Of a DNA stretch of 64,000 nucleotides, positions 16,774 through 26,620 are shown piece after piece; position 1 is the stretch's first letter, and every line of letters starts with the position of its first letter. A program made the position numbers and the translations under genes. The stretch covers positions 278,330 through 342,329 of the forward strand of contig NZ_WQOH01000004.1 of the NCBI RefSeq assembly GCF_018784445.1, given 5' to 3'. The notes under the pieces are model-generated. The model saw only the letters and a list, made by a program, of their open reading frames with translations, did no database searches and was not told where the DNA came from. The stretch is from Gemmiger formicilis. Its GTDB lineage: Bacteria; Bacillota; Clostridia; Oscillospirales; Ruminococcaceae.

Positions 16774-17440
16774 ACCTCTGCCACTCTCTGACCTGCTCCC
16801 GCAACCAGTCTGCCCATTCGTCGATGCCTTCCCCGGTCTTGGCACAGATGGGGATGACCTTCGCCTTCGGGTTGCGCATGGCGACGTACTCTCGGCATTT
16901 GTCCAGATCAAAATCAAAGTACGGCATCACGTCGATTTTATTCACAAGCACGATATCGCATACCTGGAACATCAGCGGGTATTTCAGCGGTTTGTCGTGG
17001 CCCTCTGGCACCGACAAAATCATGGCGTTCTTCACTGCGCCGGTGTCAAACTCGGCAGGGCAGACCAGGTTGCCGACGTTTTCGAGAATCGCCAAATCGA
17101 TGTCCCCGGTGCCCAGACCTTCCAACCCCTGCCGGGTCATTTCGGCGTCAAGGTGGCACATACCGCCGGTATGCAGCTGGATAGACTTTGCCCCGGTCCC
17201 GGCGATGGCGCGGGCATCCACATCGGAGTCAATGTCCGCTTCCATCACACCGATGCGCAGCTCATCTTTGAGGGCTGCAATGGTTCTGCGCAGCGTCGTG
17301 GTTTTGCCGGACCCCGGTGCGCTCATCAGGTTGAGCAGAAACACCTTCTTCGCTTTCAGGTCAGCCCGCAGCGCGGCGGCCTGCTCGTCGTTGGAAGCAA
17401 AGATGCTCTGCTTCACTTCCAGAATTTTTATGTTGTCCAT
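16772..17440 (-). CDS. hypB: Hydrogenase maturation GTPase HypB
   Basis: The 222-residue SIMIBI-class GTPase has a P-loop SAPGSGKTT (Lys about residue 46), the metal-binding GGMCHLD with Cys-His in the G domain, ENVGNLVCPAEFD, and the NKID base-recognition motif. Those residues bind nickel or zinc at the dimer interface and couple GTP hydrolysis to nickel transfer to HypA. There is no histidine-rich nickel store at the N-terminus. It is the first gene of the minus-strand hyp group and has its own promoter. Its last codons and stop abut the terminal repeat of a MITE-like element. Confidence 0.94.
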   Translation of the reverse strand: MDNIKILEVKQSIFASNDEQAAALRADLKAKKVFLLNLMSAPGSGKTTTLRRTIAALKDELRIGVMEADIDSDVDARAIAGTGAKSIQLHTGGMCHLDAEMTRQGLEGLGTGDIDLAILENVGNLVCPAEFDTGAVKNAMILSVPEGHDKPLKYPLMFQVCDIVLVNKIDVMPYFDFDLDKCREYVAMRNPKAKVIPICAKTGEGIDEWADWLREQVREWQR

Positions 17441-17471
17441 GGGATGCTCCTTATAAAGTGGTATTATTTAT

Positions 17472-17500
17472 ATTTTAACATTGTGTATAAAAATCCGCAA
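17472..17500 (-). promoter_or_regulatory. Promoter of hypB
   Basis: On the minus strand TTGCGG (17495-17500), a 17-bp spacer and TAAAAT (17472-17477) lie 31 bp before the hypB ATG, with AAGGAG between. Confidence 0.7.
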
Positions 17501-17559
17501 TCGACGAATCCGCCAAAAAAGAAAGGGCGGGGTGGGTGATTTGACGAAAAAACGAGGCG

Positions 17560-17588
17560 TTGCGCCCGCACCCTCCCCGTGCTATAAT
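17560..17588 (+). promoter_or_regulatory. Promoter of the M3 peptidase gene
   Basis: TTGCGC (17560-17565), 17 bp and a perfect TATAAT (17583-17588), 30 bp before the ATG at 17619. Confidence 0.75.
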
Positions 17589-17618
17589 ACAAACAAAAAC
17601 AAGCAAAGGAGACACCCC

Positions 17619-19322
17619 ATGAAATTCTCAGAAATGCCCTATGCCCGCCCGGATCTGGATGCGGTCAAGCAGCAGTTCGCCGACCTGCGCACCCGGCTGG
17701 AAAGCGCCAAATCCTACGCCGAGGCCCGCGAAATCTTCCTGGAAGAGGAAACGCTCAACAAACACGTTGACACTGCCGCCCAGCTGGCCAGCGTGCGCAA
17801 CAGCATTGACACCCGTGACAAATTCTACGACGAGGAGATGAACTTCTGGAATGAGGCCATCCCCCAGCTGCAGGAGTGCCAGAACGCATGGAGCCAGGCT
17901 ATGCTGGCGTCGCCTTTCCGCAAGGAGTTCGAGGCCGAGTACGGCAGCCTGATGTTCGTCAACGCCGAGATCGCCGACAAGGCGTTCTCGCCCGCCATCC
18001 TGGACGAGATGGCCCAGGAAAACAAGCTGACCACCGAGTACGGCAAACTCATCGCGTCGGCGCAGATCCCCTTTGAGGGCGGCGTCTATACCTTGAGCCA
18101 GCTCTCGCCCTTCAAGAACGACCCCGACGATGCCCGCCGCCTGGCCGCCTGGAAGGCCGAGGGCGCGTGGTACAAGGAGCATGAGGCCGAGTTTGACGGC
18201 ATCTATGACAAGCTCGTCCACCTGCGCGACACGATGGGCAAAAAGCTTGGCTATGAGGGTTACACCACCCTGGGCTACTACCGCATGGGCCGCAACTGCT
18301 ACACGAAGGCTGACGTAGAAAAGTTCCGCGCCGCCGTGGTCAAGTATATTGTGCCGCTGGCCGACAGCATCTACCGTGAGCAGGCCAGGCGTCTGGGCAA
18401 GCAGTACCCGATGAACGCCGCCGACAACGCCTTGATGTTCCGCAGCGGCAACCCGCGCCCGGCGGGCGACGCCGACGCCATCCTCAAGCAGGGCAAGAAG
18501 TTCTATGAGGAACTTTCCCCCGAGAGTGGTGTGTTCTTCAACAAAATGCTGGATGACGAGCTGCTGGATGTGCTGTCCACCCCCGGCAAGGCGGGCGGCG
18601 GCTACTGCACTAGCCTGGGCGATTACGAAATGCCGTTCATTTTTGCCAACTTCAACGGCACGCAGCATGACGTCGAGGTCGTGACCCACGAGGCAGGCCA
18701 CGCCTTTGCTGCCTACATGAACCGCGACCGCATCCCGTACTCCTACGTCTGGCCCAGTATGGAGGCCTGCGAGGTCCACTCCATGTCGATGGAGTTCTTC
18801 GCCTGGCCCTGGGCCGAGGGCTTCTTCGGTGCGGACGCCCGCAAGTTCCGGTACAGCCATCTGGCGGGCGCACTGACCTTCATCCCTTACGGCACGATGG
18901 TCGACCATTTCCAACATATCGTTTATGAGCACCCAGAGCTGACCCCGGCCCAGCGCCACGAGGAGTGGAAGAAGCTGGCCGCCATCTACCAGCCCTGGAT
19001 GCGCCTGGACGGCGAAATTCCCTTCTACGGCGCGGGCGAGTACTGGCAGCGCCAGATGCATATTTACCAAAGCCCCTTCTACTACATTGACTACTGCCTG
19101 GCGCAGACCGTCAGCCTGCAATTCTGGGCAATGCTGCAAAAGGATCGCGCCGACGCCTGGGCACACTACATGGCCTACACCAAGCAGGGCGGCAGCCGCA
19201 CCTTTACCGAGCTTTTGAAGAACGCGGGCCTGACCACCCCCTTTGAGGAAAGCTGTCTGCGCAGTGTCAGCGAGACAGCCAAACAGTGGCTGGACAACTA
19301 TGACCTGGCAGGTATCGTGTGA
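17619..19322 (+). CDS. M3 family oligoendopeptidase
   Basis: This zinc metallopeptidase of about 567 residues belongs to the thimet/PepF class and cuts oligopeptides in the cytoplasm. The zinc motif HEAGHAF (HExxH) lies in the C-terminal half, followed by a glutamate in MEACEVHSMSMEFF that completes the zinc site. No signal peptide is visible. The frame is open from 17481, but the ATG at 17619 follows AAAGGAG and the promoter. Its natural partner could be the oligopeptide ABC transporter encoded just downstream at 20298-27649. The stop overlaps the next gene (TGATG). Confidence 0.93.
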   Translation: MKFSEMPYARPDLDAVKQQFADLRTRLESAKSYAEAREIFLEEETLNKHVDTAAQLASVRNSIDTRDKFYDEEMNFWNEAIPQLQECQNAWSQAMLASPFRKEFEAEYGSLMFVNAEIADKAFSPAILDEMAQENKLTTEYGKLIASAQIPFEGGVYTLSQLSPFKNDPDDARRLAAWKAEGAWYKEHEAEFDGIYDKLVHLRDTMGKKLGYEGYTTLGYYRMGRNCYTKADVEKFRAAVVKYIVPLADSIYREQARRLGKQYPMNAADNALMFRSGNPRPAGDADAILKQGKKFYEELSPESGVFFNKMLDDELLDVLSTPGKAGGGYCTSLGDYEMPFIFANFNGTQHDVEVVTHEAGHAFAAYMNRDRIPYSYVWPSMEACEVHSMSMEFFAWPWAEGFFGADARKFRYSHLAGALTFIPYGTMVDHFQHIVYEHPELTPAQRHEEWKKLAAIYQPWMRLDGEIPFYGAGEYWQRQMHIYQSPFYYIDYCLAQTVSLQFWAMLQKDRADAWAHYMAYTKQGGSRTFTELLKNAGLTTPFEESCLRSVSETAKQWLDNYDLAGIV

Positions 19323-19855
19323 TGGCCGACCGCGAGAAAAAGAAGAAGCGCGCCTATCTCGATGACTTTGAAAAAGACCTGAACGGCAACTACCGGTACC
19401 GCGGGGCACACTACCGCTATGCAGGTGAGATCCCGCGCGGCAAGGCGCTGGCCCGGCTGTGGGCTTTGTGCGGCGGCGGTGCGGCGCTGACCGTGGCGGC
19501 GGGCGTTTTGCCCGGGGCCACGGCCCGCGCACCGCTCTACCTGGAGCTGCCCTACATGGCAGCGCTGGTACTGGCGTTGTACGCCGTGGTGGTACTGGTG
19601 CGCACAACGCGCGGCGGCGACCCGATGCGGGCTTACATCCACGAGCAGACTGTGCAAAAATTGCCCTTTTTGTGTGTGGCCTCTGCCGTCTTGTGCGGCG
19701 TGGCTGCTGCGGGGCAGGAGGTGGCATTGTTTGCGAATGAAGGACAACTGCTTGGCACACACGGTGTTTTTATACTTTTTGAAATCGCCGCCTGTGCCGC
19801 ATTTGCCGCCGCGGCGGGGATTGTCAAAAAGATGTCGTGGAATAGAGAAGAATAA
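19322..19855 (+). CDS. Hypothetical four-helix membrane protein
   Basis: The 177-residue protein has a very basic N-terminus (ADREKKKKRAYL), about 50 polar residues containing LNGNYRYRGAHYRYAGE, then four hydrophobic helices between residues 45 and 170. I do not recognise the family. The ATG overlaps the stop of the M3 peptidase gene, so the two are translationally coupled. A rho-independent terminator follows. Confidence 0.75.
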   Translation: MADREKKKKRAYLDDFEKDLNGNYRYRGAHYRYAGEIPRGKALARLWALCGGGAALTVAAGVLPGATARAPLYLELPYMAALVLALYAVVVLVRTTRGGDPMRAYIHEQTVQKLPFLCVASAVLCGVAAAGQEVALFANEGQLLGTHGVFILFEIAACAAFAAAAGIVKKMSWNREE

Positions 19856-19873
19856 TTATACATTACATAAGGG

Positions 19874-19905
19874 CGTGCCCTGCCGGGAGGCGGGGCACGT
19901 TTTTT
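19874..19905 (+). terminator. Terminator after the peptidase/membrane protein pair
   Basis: CGTGCCCTGCC (19874-19884) pairs with GGCGGGGCACG (19889-19899, one G-T pair) and is followed by six T. Confidence 0.88.
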
Positions 19906-19916
19906 GTGCGCAGAGG

Positions 19917-20065
19917 AAAGGCTTCCCCCAAGGGGGAAGCTGCCCGCGGAGCGGACTGATGAGGGACGGCCTTGCCGTGATTGCCCTTTTACGGCGCAGC
20001 ATCGGCAAACGCACCCCTCATCCGACCTCGCTTCGCCCGGTCACCTTCCCCCAAGGGGGAAGGCT
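19917..20065. repeat. MITE-like palindromic element, copy 2
   Basis: This 149-bp element has AAGGCTTCCCCC / GGGGGAAGGCT ends and, inside, GCGGAGCGGACTGATGAGGG and CCCCTCATCCGACC. It is the inverted counterpart of the element at 16629-16773 and lies directly after a terminator. Confidence 0.85.
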
Positions 20066-20129
20066 CAAACCAACCCTTCCAAAATTCCTATCCAAATTTC
20101 GTCAAAAGGTACAAAAGTGTGATTTTCGG

Positions 20130-20158
20130 TTGACTTTTTTGCGATTTTACGGTATGCT
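20130..20158 (+). promoter_or_regulatory. Promoter of the opp operon
   Basis: TTGACT (20130-20135), 17 bp and TATGCT (20153-20158). Transcription from here would give a leader of about 130 nt. Confidence 0.65.
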
Positions 20159-20210
20159 AAAAACTAGGTCATCATCGACAAGTGTGCGCTGTAAAGAAAC
20201 AACAGGGTTC

Positions 20211-20256
20211 AGAAAGGGGTACCCCTTTCTCGTATTACGCTCTTGGGGAGCGTAAT
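20211..20256 (+). promoter_or_regulatory. Two adjacent hairpins in the opp leader
   Basis: A perfect 20-bp palindrome AGAAAGGGGTACCCCTTTCT (20211-20230) is followed 3 bases later by ATTACGCT/AGCGTAAT (20234-20241 and 20249-20256). Neither is followed by a T-run. They may stabilise the mRNA or act in regulation; no known riboswitch class is recognised. Confidence 0.5.
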
Positions 20257-20297
20257 AATGATTTGTAGGTGAGGGCAAAATATAGGAGGTTTTACAC

Positions 20298-22574
20298 ATG
20301 AAAAACACCAAGCAAGTCATTGCACTGGCATCTGCTGCCGCACTCAGCGTCAGCGTGCTGGCTGGCTGCGGCGGTGCTGCGTCCGACGCGACCAGCGAGA
20401 GCACCAGTACTGCTACTGCCGAAGCATCCAACACGGCCGCTTCTGATGGCACCCTCGTTCTGGCAGAGACCGGCTTTGAGGGCAAGTTCAGCCCCTTCTT
20501 CGCCGCTTCTGCTTCCGACCAGGATGTCATTGACCTGACCCAGCTCGGTCTGCTCGGCGCTGACCGTAAGGGCGAAATGATCCTGAACGGCATCGAGGGC
20601 GAGACCCGCGAGTACAACGGCACCGACTACACCTACTACGGCACCTCTGACTGCGTTGTCACCGAGAATGACGACGGCACCGTCACCTATGACATCAAGC
20701 TGCGCGACGACCTGAAGTTCTCTGACGGCGAGCCTGTCACCATCGACGACGTCATCTTCTCGATGTATGTTTTCCTCGATCCTACGTATGACGGCTCTGT
20801 AACCATGTACTCCACCCCCATCGTGGGTCTGGAGGAGTACCGCAATTCTATGTCCACCCTGTCCAAGCTGATCGCTGAGGCCGGCGAGGACAACACCGAC
20901 TACACCAACTTCACCGAAGAACAGCAGAAGGCTTTCTGGGATGCTGTCAATGACGGCGGCGTGAAGTTTGCCCAGGAGATCGTTGACAATATGATGGCCA
21001 ACGGTGCTACCGATGTTGCCTCCGCTGCTGCCGGCTGGGGCTTCGATGGTCTGGCTGCCGATGCCACCGCCAAGGACTTCTTCCTGGCTATCGGCGAGCA
21101 GTACGACTGGAGCTTCTCCGCTATGGAGGCCGAATCCGCCGGTTCTGCCCTGTCTGAGTTGATCCCCGAGGATGTCTACGCATACTCCACCACCGGTGTC
21201 AATGTCGGCAATGCAGTTGCCAACGTTGCCGGTATCGTCAAGACCGGTGATTACAGCATGACGCTGACCACCAGCGAGCTGTCCACCACCATGATCTACC
21301 AGCTGCAGATGCCCATTGCCCCCCTGCACTACTACGGCGATGAGAGCCTGTACGACTACGACAACAACTCCTTTGGCTTTGTCAAGGGTGATCTGAGCGG
21401 CGTCCGCTCCAAGACCAGCACTCCTCTGGGCGGCGGTATGTTCACCTTCTCCAAGTACAGCGACGGCGTTGTCTACCTGGATGCCAACCCCGACTACTTC
21501 AACGGCGCACCGAAGGTTGCCCACGTCAACATGAAGGAGACCCAGGAGGCCGATAAGATCACCGGCGTTCAGGCCGGCACCATCGACATCTCCGATCCTT
21601 CCTACTCTCTGGAGGTTGCTGACCAGATCGCCGACATCAACGGCGTCGAGGGTGAGGACGGCCCCGTCATCACCACCCGCCTGAAGGATTACCGCGGCTA
21701 CGGCTACATCGCCCTGAGCGCCAAGAACGTCAACGTCGGCGGCGACCCTGCCTCCGAGGCTTCCAAGGACCTGCGCAAGGCCATCATGACCGTCATCGCC
21801 GCTTACCGCGATGAGGGCATCGACTCCTACTACGGCGATACCGCCACCGTTATCAACTACCCCATTTCCAACACCTCTTGGGCTGCTCCCTCCGTCACCG
21901 ACGACGGCTACCAGATCGCCTACTCCACCGACGTGGACGGCAACGAGATCTACACCTCCGACATGAAGAGCGAGGACAAGTACGCCGCCGCTCTGCAGGC
22001 TGCCCTGGGCTACTTCGAGGCTGCCGGTTACACCGTCGAGAACGGCCAGATCACGGCTGCCCCCGCCGGTGCCAAGATGGAGTATCAGATCAACATCGGT
22101 GCTTCCGGCAATGGTGACCACCCCTCCTTCCAGACCCTGACCAACGCTGCTGCCGCCCTCAAGACCATCGGCTTCACCCTGACTGTCAACGATATGGCCA
22201 ACGCTTCTGACCTGTTCGCTTCCTATCAGTCCGGCGCTGCCGAGGGCTGGGTCGCTGCCTGGCAGTCCACCAATGACCCCGATATGTTCCAGCTGTACCA
22301 CAGCCAGGGCGCTACCAACTACTACACCATCAACGATGCCGACCTGGATGAGCTGATCATGGCTGCCCGCCAGACCACCGACCAGGAGGCCCGCAAGGCC
22401 ATGTACAAAGAGGCCATGGAGATCATCCTGGATTGGGGTGTCGAGCTGCCCGTCTACCAGCGCAGCGAGGCTACCATCTTCTCCACCGAGCGTGTCAACA
22501 TCGACACCATCGCGAAGGATCAGACCCCATACTGGACCTACAAGTCTGAGCTGAACAACCTCGAGCTGAACTAA
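20298..22574 (+). CDS. Oligopeptide ABC transporter, substrate-binding lipoprotein
   Basis: The 758-residue protein has a lipoprotein signal (VSVLAGCGG, Cys about 24) and the SBP_bac_5 (OppA/DppA) fold: [29 protein letters not shown] and a late segment [31 protein letters not shown]. It would capture peptides outside the cell. It is much longer than the usual 500-600 residues. An extra helical-looking segment at about residues 177-308, rich in Ala, Glu and Asp, interrupts the first lobe. Codon use is strongly biased to highly expressed codons. It is the first gene of the opp operon, set apart from the membrane genes by about 320 bp, which is common when the binding protein is made in excess. 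Confidence 0.92.
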   Translation: MKNTKQVIALASAAALSVSVLAGCGGAASDATSESTSTATAEASNTAASDGTLVLAETGFEGKFSPFFAASASDQDVIDLTQLGLLGADRKGEMILNGIEGETREYNGTDYTYYGTSDCVVTENDDGTVTYDIKLRDDLKFSDGEPVTIDDVIFSMYVFLDPTYDGSVTMYSTPIVGLEEYRNSMSTLSKLIAEAGEDNTDYTNFTEEQQKAFWDAVNDGGVKFAQEIVDNMMANGATDVASAAAGWGFDGLAADATAKDFFLAIGEQYDWSFSAMEAESAGSALSELIPEDVYAYSTTGVNVGNAVANVAGIVKTGDYSMTLTTSELSTTMIYQLQMPIAPLHYYGDESLYDYDNNSFGFVKGDLSGVRSKTSTPLGGGMFTFSKYSDGVVYLDANPDYFNGAPKVAHVNMKETQEADKITGVQAGTIDISDPSYSLEVADQIADINGVEGEDGPVITTRLKDYRGYGYIALSAKNVNVGGDPASEASKDLRKAIMTVIAAYRDEGIDSYYGDTATVINYPISNTSWAAPSVTDDGYQIAYSTDVDGNEIYTSDMKSEDKYAAALQAALGYFEAAGYTVENGQITAAPAGAKMEYQINIGASGNGDHPSFQTLTNAAAALKTIGFTLTVNDMANASDLFASYQSGAAEGWVAAWQSTNDPDMFQLYHSQGATNYYTINDADLDELIMAARQTTDQEARKAMYKEAMEIILDWGVELPVYQRSEATIFSTERVNIDTIAKDQTPYWTYKSELNNLELN

Positions 22575-22602
22575 GTTCAACTTACCGTTGTGAAAGCAGG
22601 TG

Positions 22603-22621
22603 ACCGCCCGCCAAGGGCGGT
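22603..22621 (+). terminator. Possible attenuating hairpin between opp binding protein and permease
   Basis: ACCGCCC (22603-22609) and GGGCGGT (22615-22621) form a stem without a clear T-run. It could reduce read-through or protect the upstream mRNA end. The rest of the 22575-22894 spacer contains a GGGCGCAT/ATGCGCCC hairpin and the REP-like palindrome, and no gene. Confidence 0.45.
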
Positions 22622-22715
22622 TGCTTGCTGTATTGGACGAACCGAGGAAAGGGGGGAGCGGGCAGCCTGTGCGGGCGCATATAGAATGCGCCCCTACGAA
22701 TGCGCTGCCCTGTAG

Positions 22716-22735
22716 GGGCCGGGCATGCCCGGCCC
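22716..22735. repeat. REP-like palindrome, copy 4
   Basis: Same 20-bp palindrome as at 6668-6687 (GGGCCGGGCATGCCCGGCCC), again preceded by GTAGG. Confidence 0.85.
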
Positions 22736-22894
22736 TCTGCCCGGCGGTAATCGCCAGTCTTCCCCTATACCACTAATATGGTCGTCCCACTCCCACGCAA
22801 GGCGTCGTCCCTGCGTGGGATGGGGATGCCCACATTACGGCATTTCCCTGCAAAATAAACGCGGTCTAACCGTGCAAGGAAGGAACGAAAACTC

Positions 22895-23881
<987 letters not shown>

Positions 23882-23901
23882 AGAAAGGAGACTGCACACC
23901 C

Positions 23902-25443
23902 ATGAGCGAAAACACGCAGAACCAGAACCCGAAGCAGGAGCAGTACTCCCTGAACGATGACCGCCGCGTCAAGGTTTTGTCTCCCGGCGCACTGGTCGCC
24001 AAGCGGTTCTTCCGCAACCGTCTGGCCGTCGTCGGTCTGTCCATCCTGATTGCAATGTTCCTGTTCTCCTTCGTCGGCGGCCTTGTCAGCCCCTACGGCC
24101 AGGACGAGCAGTTCTTCACCTACACCCAGATGTCCAAGGAGTTCGTCGGCGTCACCCGCAACGACACGATGCGTTTTGTCGTGGCCGACGGCCAGAACTT
24201 CGGTTCCATCGCCCAGAGCAAGGCCCTCGAAGCCGTGAAGAAGGGCAGCACCGAGTTCAACTATAAGGATACTGACTACACCGTCGATATCCAGAGCGAC
24301 GACTTCTATGTCGTCTACCAGGGCAGCGACGTCATGGGCTATGCCAGCCGCGACCTCGTCAACGAGGCCGACGGTGCGCCGAAGTTCAGCTTTGACGTCA
24401 AGCTGGCCGCCCTGACTGCCATAACGGCAGGGGAGAGCGACTTTACCGCCGACGGCGTGGACTACACGCTGAACAAGGACGGCGAGATCGCCGCCAATGG
24501 CGAGCAGCTGGGTTATGTCAGCCGCTTTGTCGTCTCCGCCGCCGATTCCAGCGTCGTCGTTACCCGCGACTTCAAGGATCGCCTGGAAGAGGCCATCAAC
24601 GAGAAGGCCGATAAGTTCAACTACACCGACGCCGGGGGGAACGAGGCCGAGTACGATATCGTCTACGATGCCTCCACCAAAGTTTGGTCCGTCAAGCAGA
24701 TGACCGAGACTTACGTCTACGACCGCTACGCCAGCCCCAGCAAGGCGCATTGGCTGGGCACCGACACCAACGGTATGGATATGCTGACCCGCCTGATGTA
24801 CGGCGGCCGCGTCTCGCTGATCATCGGCTTCATCGTCGTCGTCATCGAGGCATCCCTGGGTATCCTGATGGGCGGTATCTCCGGCTACTTCGGCGGCTGG
24901 ATCGATAACATCATTATGCGTGTCGTCGATGTTTTCTACTGCATCCCTTCGATGCCGGTCATCATCATCATCGGCGCGGCCATGGACGCCATGCGTGTGG
25001 ATTCCTGGAAACGTATGCTATACCTGATGCTGATTCTCGGCTTCCTGGGCTGGCCCAGCATTGCCCGCCTGGTACGCGGCCAGATCCTCTCCCTGCGTGA
25101 GCAGGAGTTCATGCTGGCCACCGAGGCCTGCGGCATCAAGGTCTGGCACCGCATTTTCCGCCACCTGATCCCCAACGTTATCCCGCAGCTCATCGTTACC
25201 TGCACGATGGGCCTGGGCTCCACCATCCTGACCGAGGCCACCCTGTCCTTCCTGGGCCTGGGCGTCAAGTATCCGTTCGCCTCCTGGGGCAACATCATCA
25301 ACGATGTCAACAACGCCTACGTTATGACGAACTACCTGTTCATCTGGATCCCCGCCGGTATCTGCCTGCTGCTGACCGTTCTGGGCTTCAACTTTGTGGG
25401 CGACGGTCTGCGCGATGCGTTTGACCCCAAGATGAAACGCTGA
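23902..25443 (+). CDS. oppC: Oligopeptide ABC transporter permease OppC with large extracytoplasmic insert
   Basis: The core is a normal OppC: the N-terminal OppC helix (about residues 40-63), WLGTDTNGMDMLTRLMYGGRVSL, five further helices and the EAA loop (EQEFMLATEACGIKVWHRIFRHLIPNV). At 513 residues it is some 200 longer than usual. The excess lies between helix 1 and the WLGTD motif (about 70-273) and should face outward. It seems built of repeats, each with a DYTV/DYTL or EYDI-like strand preceded by an acidic helix (for example VKKGSTEFNYKDTDYTVD, ITAGESDFTADGVDYTLN, INEKADKFNYTDAGGNEAEY). It may help receive the oversized binding protein. AAAGGAG precedes the ATG. Confidence 0.92.
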   Translation: MSENTQNQNPKQEQYSLNDDRRVKVLSPGALVAKRFFRNRLAVVGLSILIAMFLFSFVGGLVSPYGQDEQFFTYTQMSKEFVGVTRNDTMRFVVADGQNFGSIAQSKALEAVKKGSTEFNYKDTDYTVDIQSDDFYVVYQGSDVMGYASRDLVNEADGAPKFSFDVKLAALTAITAGESDFTADGVDYTLNKDGEIAANGEQLGYVSRFVVSAADSSVVVTRDFKDRLEEAINEKADKFNYTDAGGNEAEYDIVYDASTKVWSVKQMTETYVYDRYASPSKAHWLGTDTNGMDMLTRLMYGGRVSLIIGFIVVVIEASLGILMGGISGYFGGWIDNIIMRVVDVFYCIPSMPVIIIIGAAMDAMRVDSWKRMLYLMLILGFLGWPSIARLVRGQILSLREQEFMLATEACGIKVWHRIFRHLIPNVIPQLIVTCTMGLGSTILTEATLSFLGLGVKYPFASWGNIINDVNNAYVMTNYLFIWIPAGICLLLTVLGFNFVGDGLRDAFDPKMKR

Positions 25444-25462
25444 TTGGAAGGAGAAACACACG

Positions 25463-26617
25463 ATGGCTAAAAATCAGGACGGATATCTTTCCGCCAAAGA
25501 GTCGCGGCGTATCTCCAAGGAAAACCGCCGCATCACCGACCAGTACGAGAAGCGCCGCAAGCGCCGCAACGTGCCCGAGAGTGAGTACACCACCCAGATG
25601 AAGGACCCCGCCAACGCGGTGGAGTTCGATGACCTGCACACCTATTTCTTCACCGACACCGGCGTCGTCAAGAGCGTCGACGGCGTTTCGTTTGAAGTGC
25701 CCATCGGCAAGACCGTCGGCGTCGTCGGTGAGTCCGGCTGCGGCAAGTCTGTCACCAGCCTTTCCCTGATGCAGCTGCTGCAGCGCCCCCAGGGGCAGAT
25801 CGTCGAGGGTGCCATTCGGCTGAACCTCGGCAATGACAAGGCCTACGACATTGCCAAGACCCCGACCGACAAGATGCAGGGCCTGCGCGGCAACTATATC
25901 TCGATGATCTTCCAGGAGCCTATGACGAGCCTGAACCCGGTGTTCCGCATTGGCGCACAGATCGAAGAGGTCATTGCCCTGCACGAGGGCGAGGGCAAGA
26001 CAAAAGAGGACATCAAGAAGCGCACCATTGAAATGCTGGAGATGGTCGGCATTGCCAACAGTGAGGGTGTCTACGCGATGTACCCCCACGAGCTGTCCGG
26101 CGGTATGCGCCAGCGCGTCATGATCGCCATGGCGCTGGCCTGCAACCCGAAAATCATCATTGCCGACGAGCCGACCACCGCGCTGGACGTGACGATCCAA
26201 GCCCAGATCCTGGACCTGCTGCGCAACCTGAAGGATCGCATCAACTCGTCCATTATGCTGATCACCCACGACCTGGGCGTTATCGCCGAAATGGCCGACT
26301 ATGTCGTTGTCATGTATGCGGGCCGCGTGGTCGAGAAGGGCACGGTGGAGGAAATTTTTGCCCACCCGAGCCACCCTTACACCATTGGCCTGATGGCGTC
26401 CAAGCCGGTCGTCGGCAAAAAAGTGGACCGCCTGTACTCCATCCCCGGCAAGGTGCCTAACCCGGTCAATATGCCGGATTACTGCTACTTCAAGGACCGC
26501 TGCGAAATGCAGCTGCCCTGCTGCAGCGGCGAGTACCCCTGCGAGATCAGCCTGTCCCCCACGCACAAGGTCAGCTGCTACCGCTACTATGAAGAAAACA
26601 GAAAGGCGGGTGAGTGA
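25463..26617 (+). CDS. oppD: Oligopeptide ABC transporter ATPase OppD
   Basis: This 384-residue ATPase has Walker A GESGCGKSV, signature LSGGMRQRVMIAMAL, Walker B IIIADEPTTALDVT and the C-terminal Opp/Dpp extension with clustered cysteines (YCYFKDRCEMQLPCCSGEYPC) that can hold an iron-sulfur cluster. About 55 charged residues before the ATPase domain (KESRRISKENRRITDQYEKRRKRR) are an unusual basic N-terminal extension. It pairs with OppF to drive peptide uptake. Confidence 0.95.
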   Translation: MAKNQDGYLSAKESRRISKENRRITDQYEKRRKRRNVPESEYTTQMKDPANAVEFDDLHTYFFTDTGVVKSVDGVSFEVPIGKTVGVVGESGCGKSVTSLSLMQLLQRPQGQIVEGAIRLNLGNDKAYDIAKTPTDKMQGLRGNYISMIFQEPMTSLNPVFRIGAQIEEVIALHEGEGKTKEDIKKRTIEMLEMVGIANSEGVYAMYPHELSGGMRQRVMIAMALACNPKIIIADEPTTALDVTIQAQILDLLRNLKDRINSSIMLITHDLGVIAEMADYVVVMYAGRVVEKGTVEEIFAHPSHPYTIGLMASKPVVGKKVDRLYSIPGKVPNPVNMPDYCYFKDRCEMQLPCCSGEYPCEISLSPTHKVSCYRYYEENRKAGE

Positions 26618-26620
26618 CGT

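Noticed and set aside
20292-22580. A 762-codon open frame on the minus strand, covering the opp binding-protein gene
   Set aside because: It is a mirror of a strongly biased GC-rich gene. It has no ribosome site, a Gly/Val/Asp-rich composition without motifs, and the plus frame is a clear OppA-like protein.
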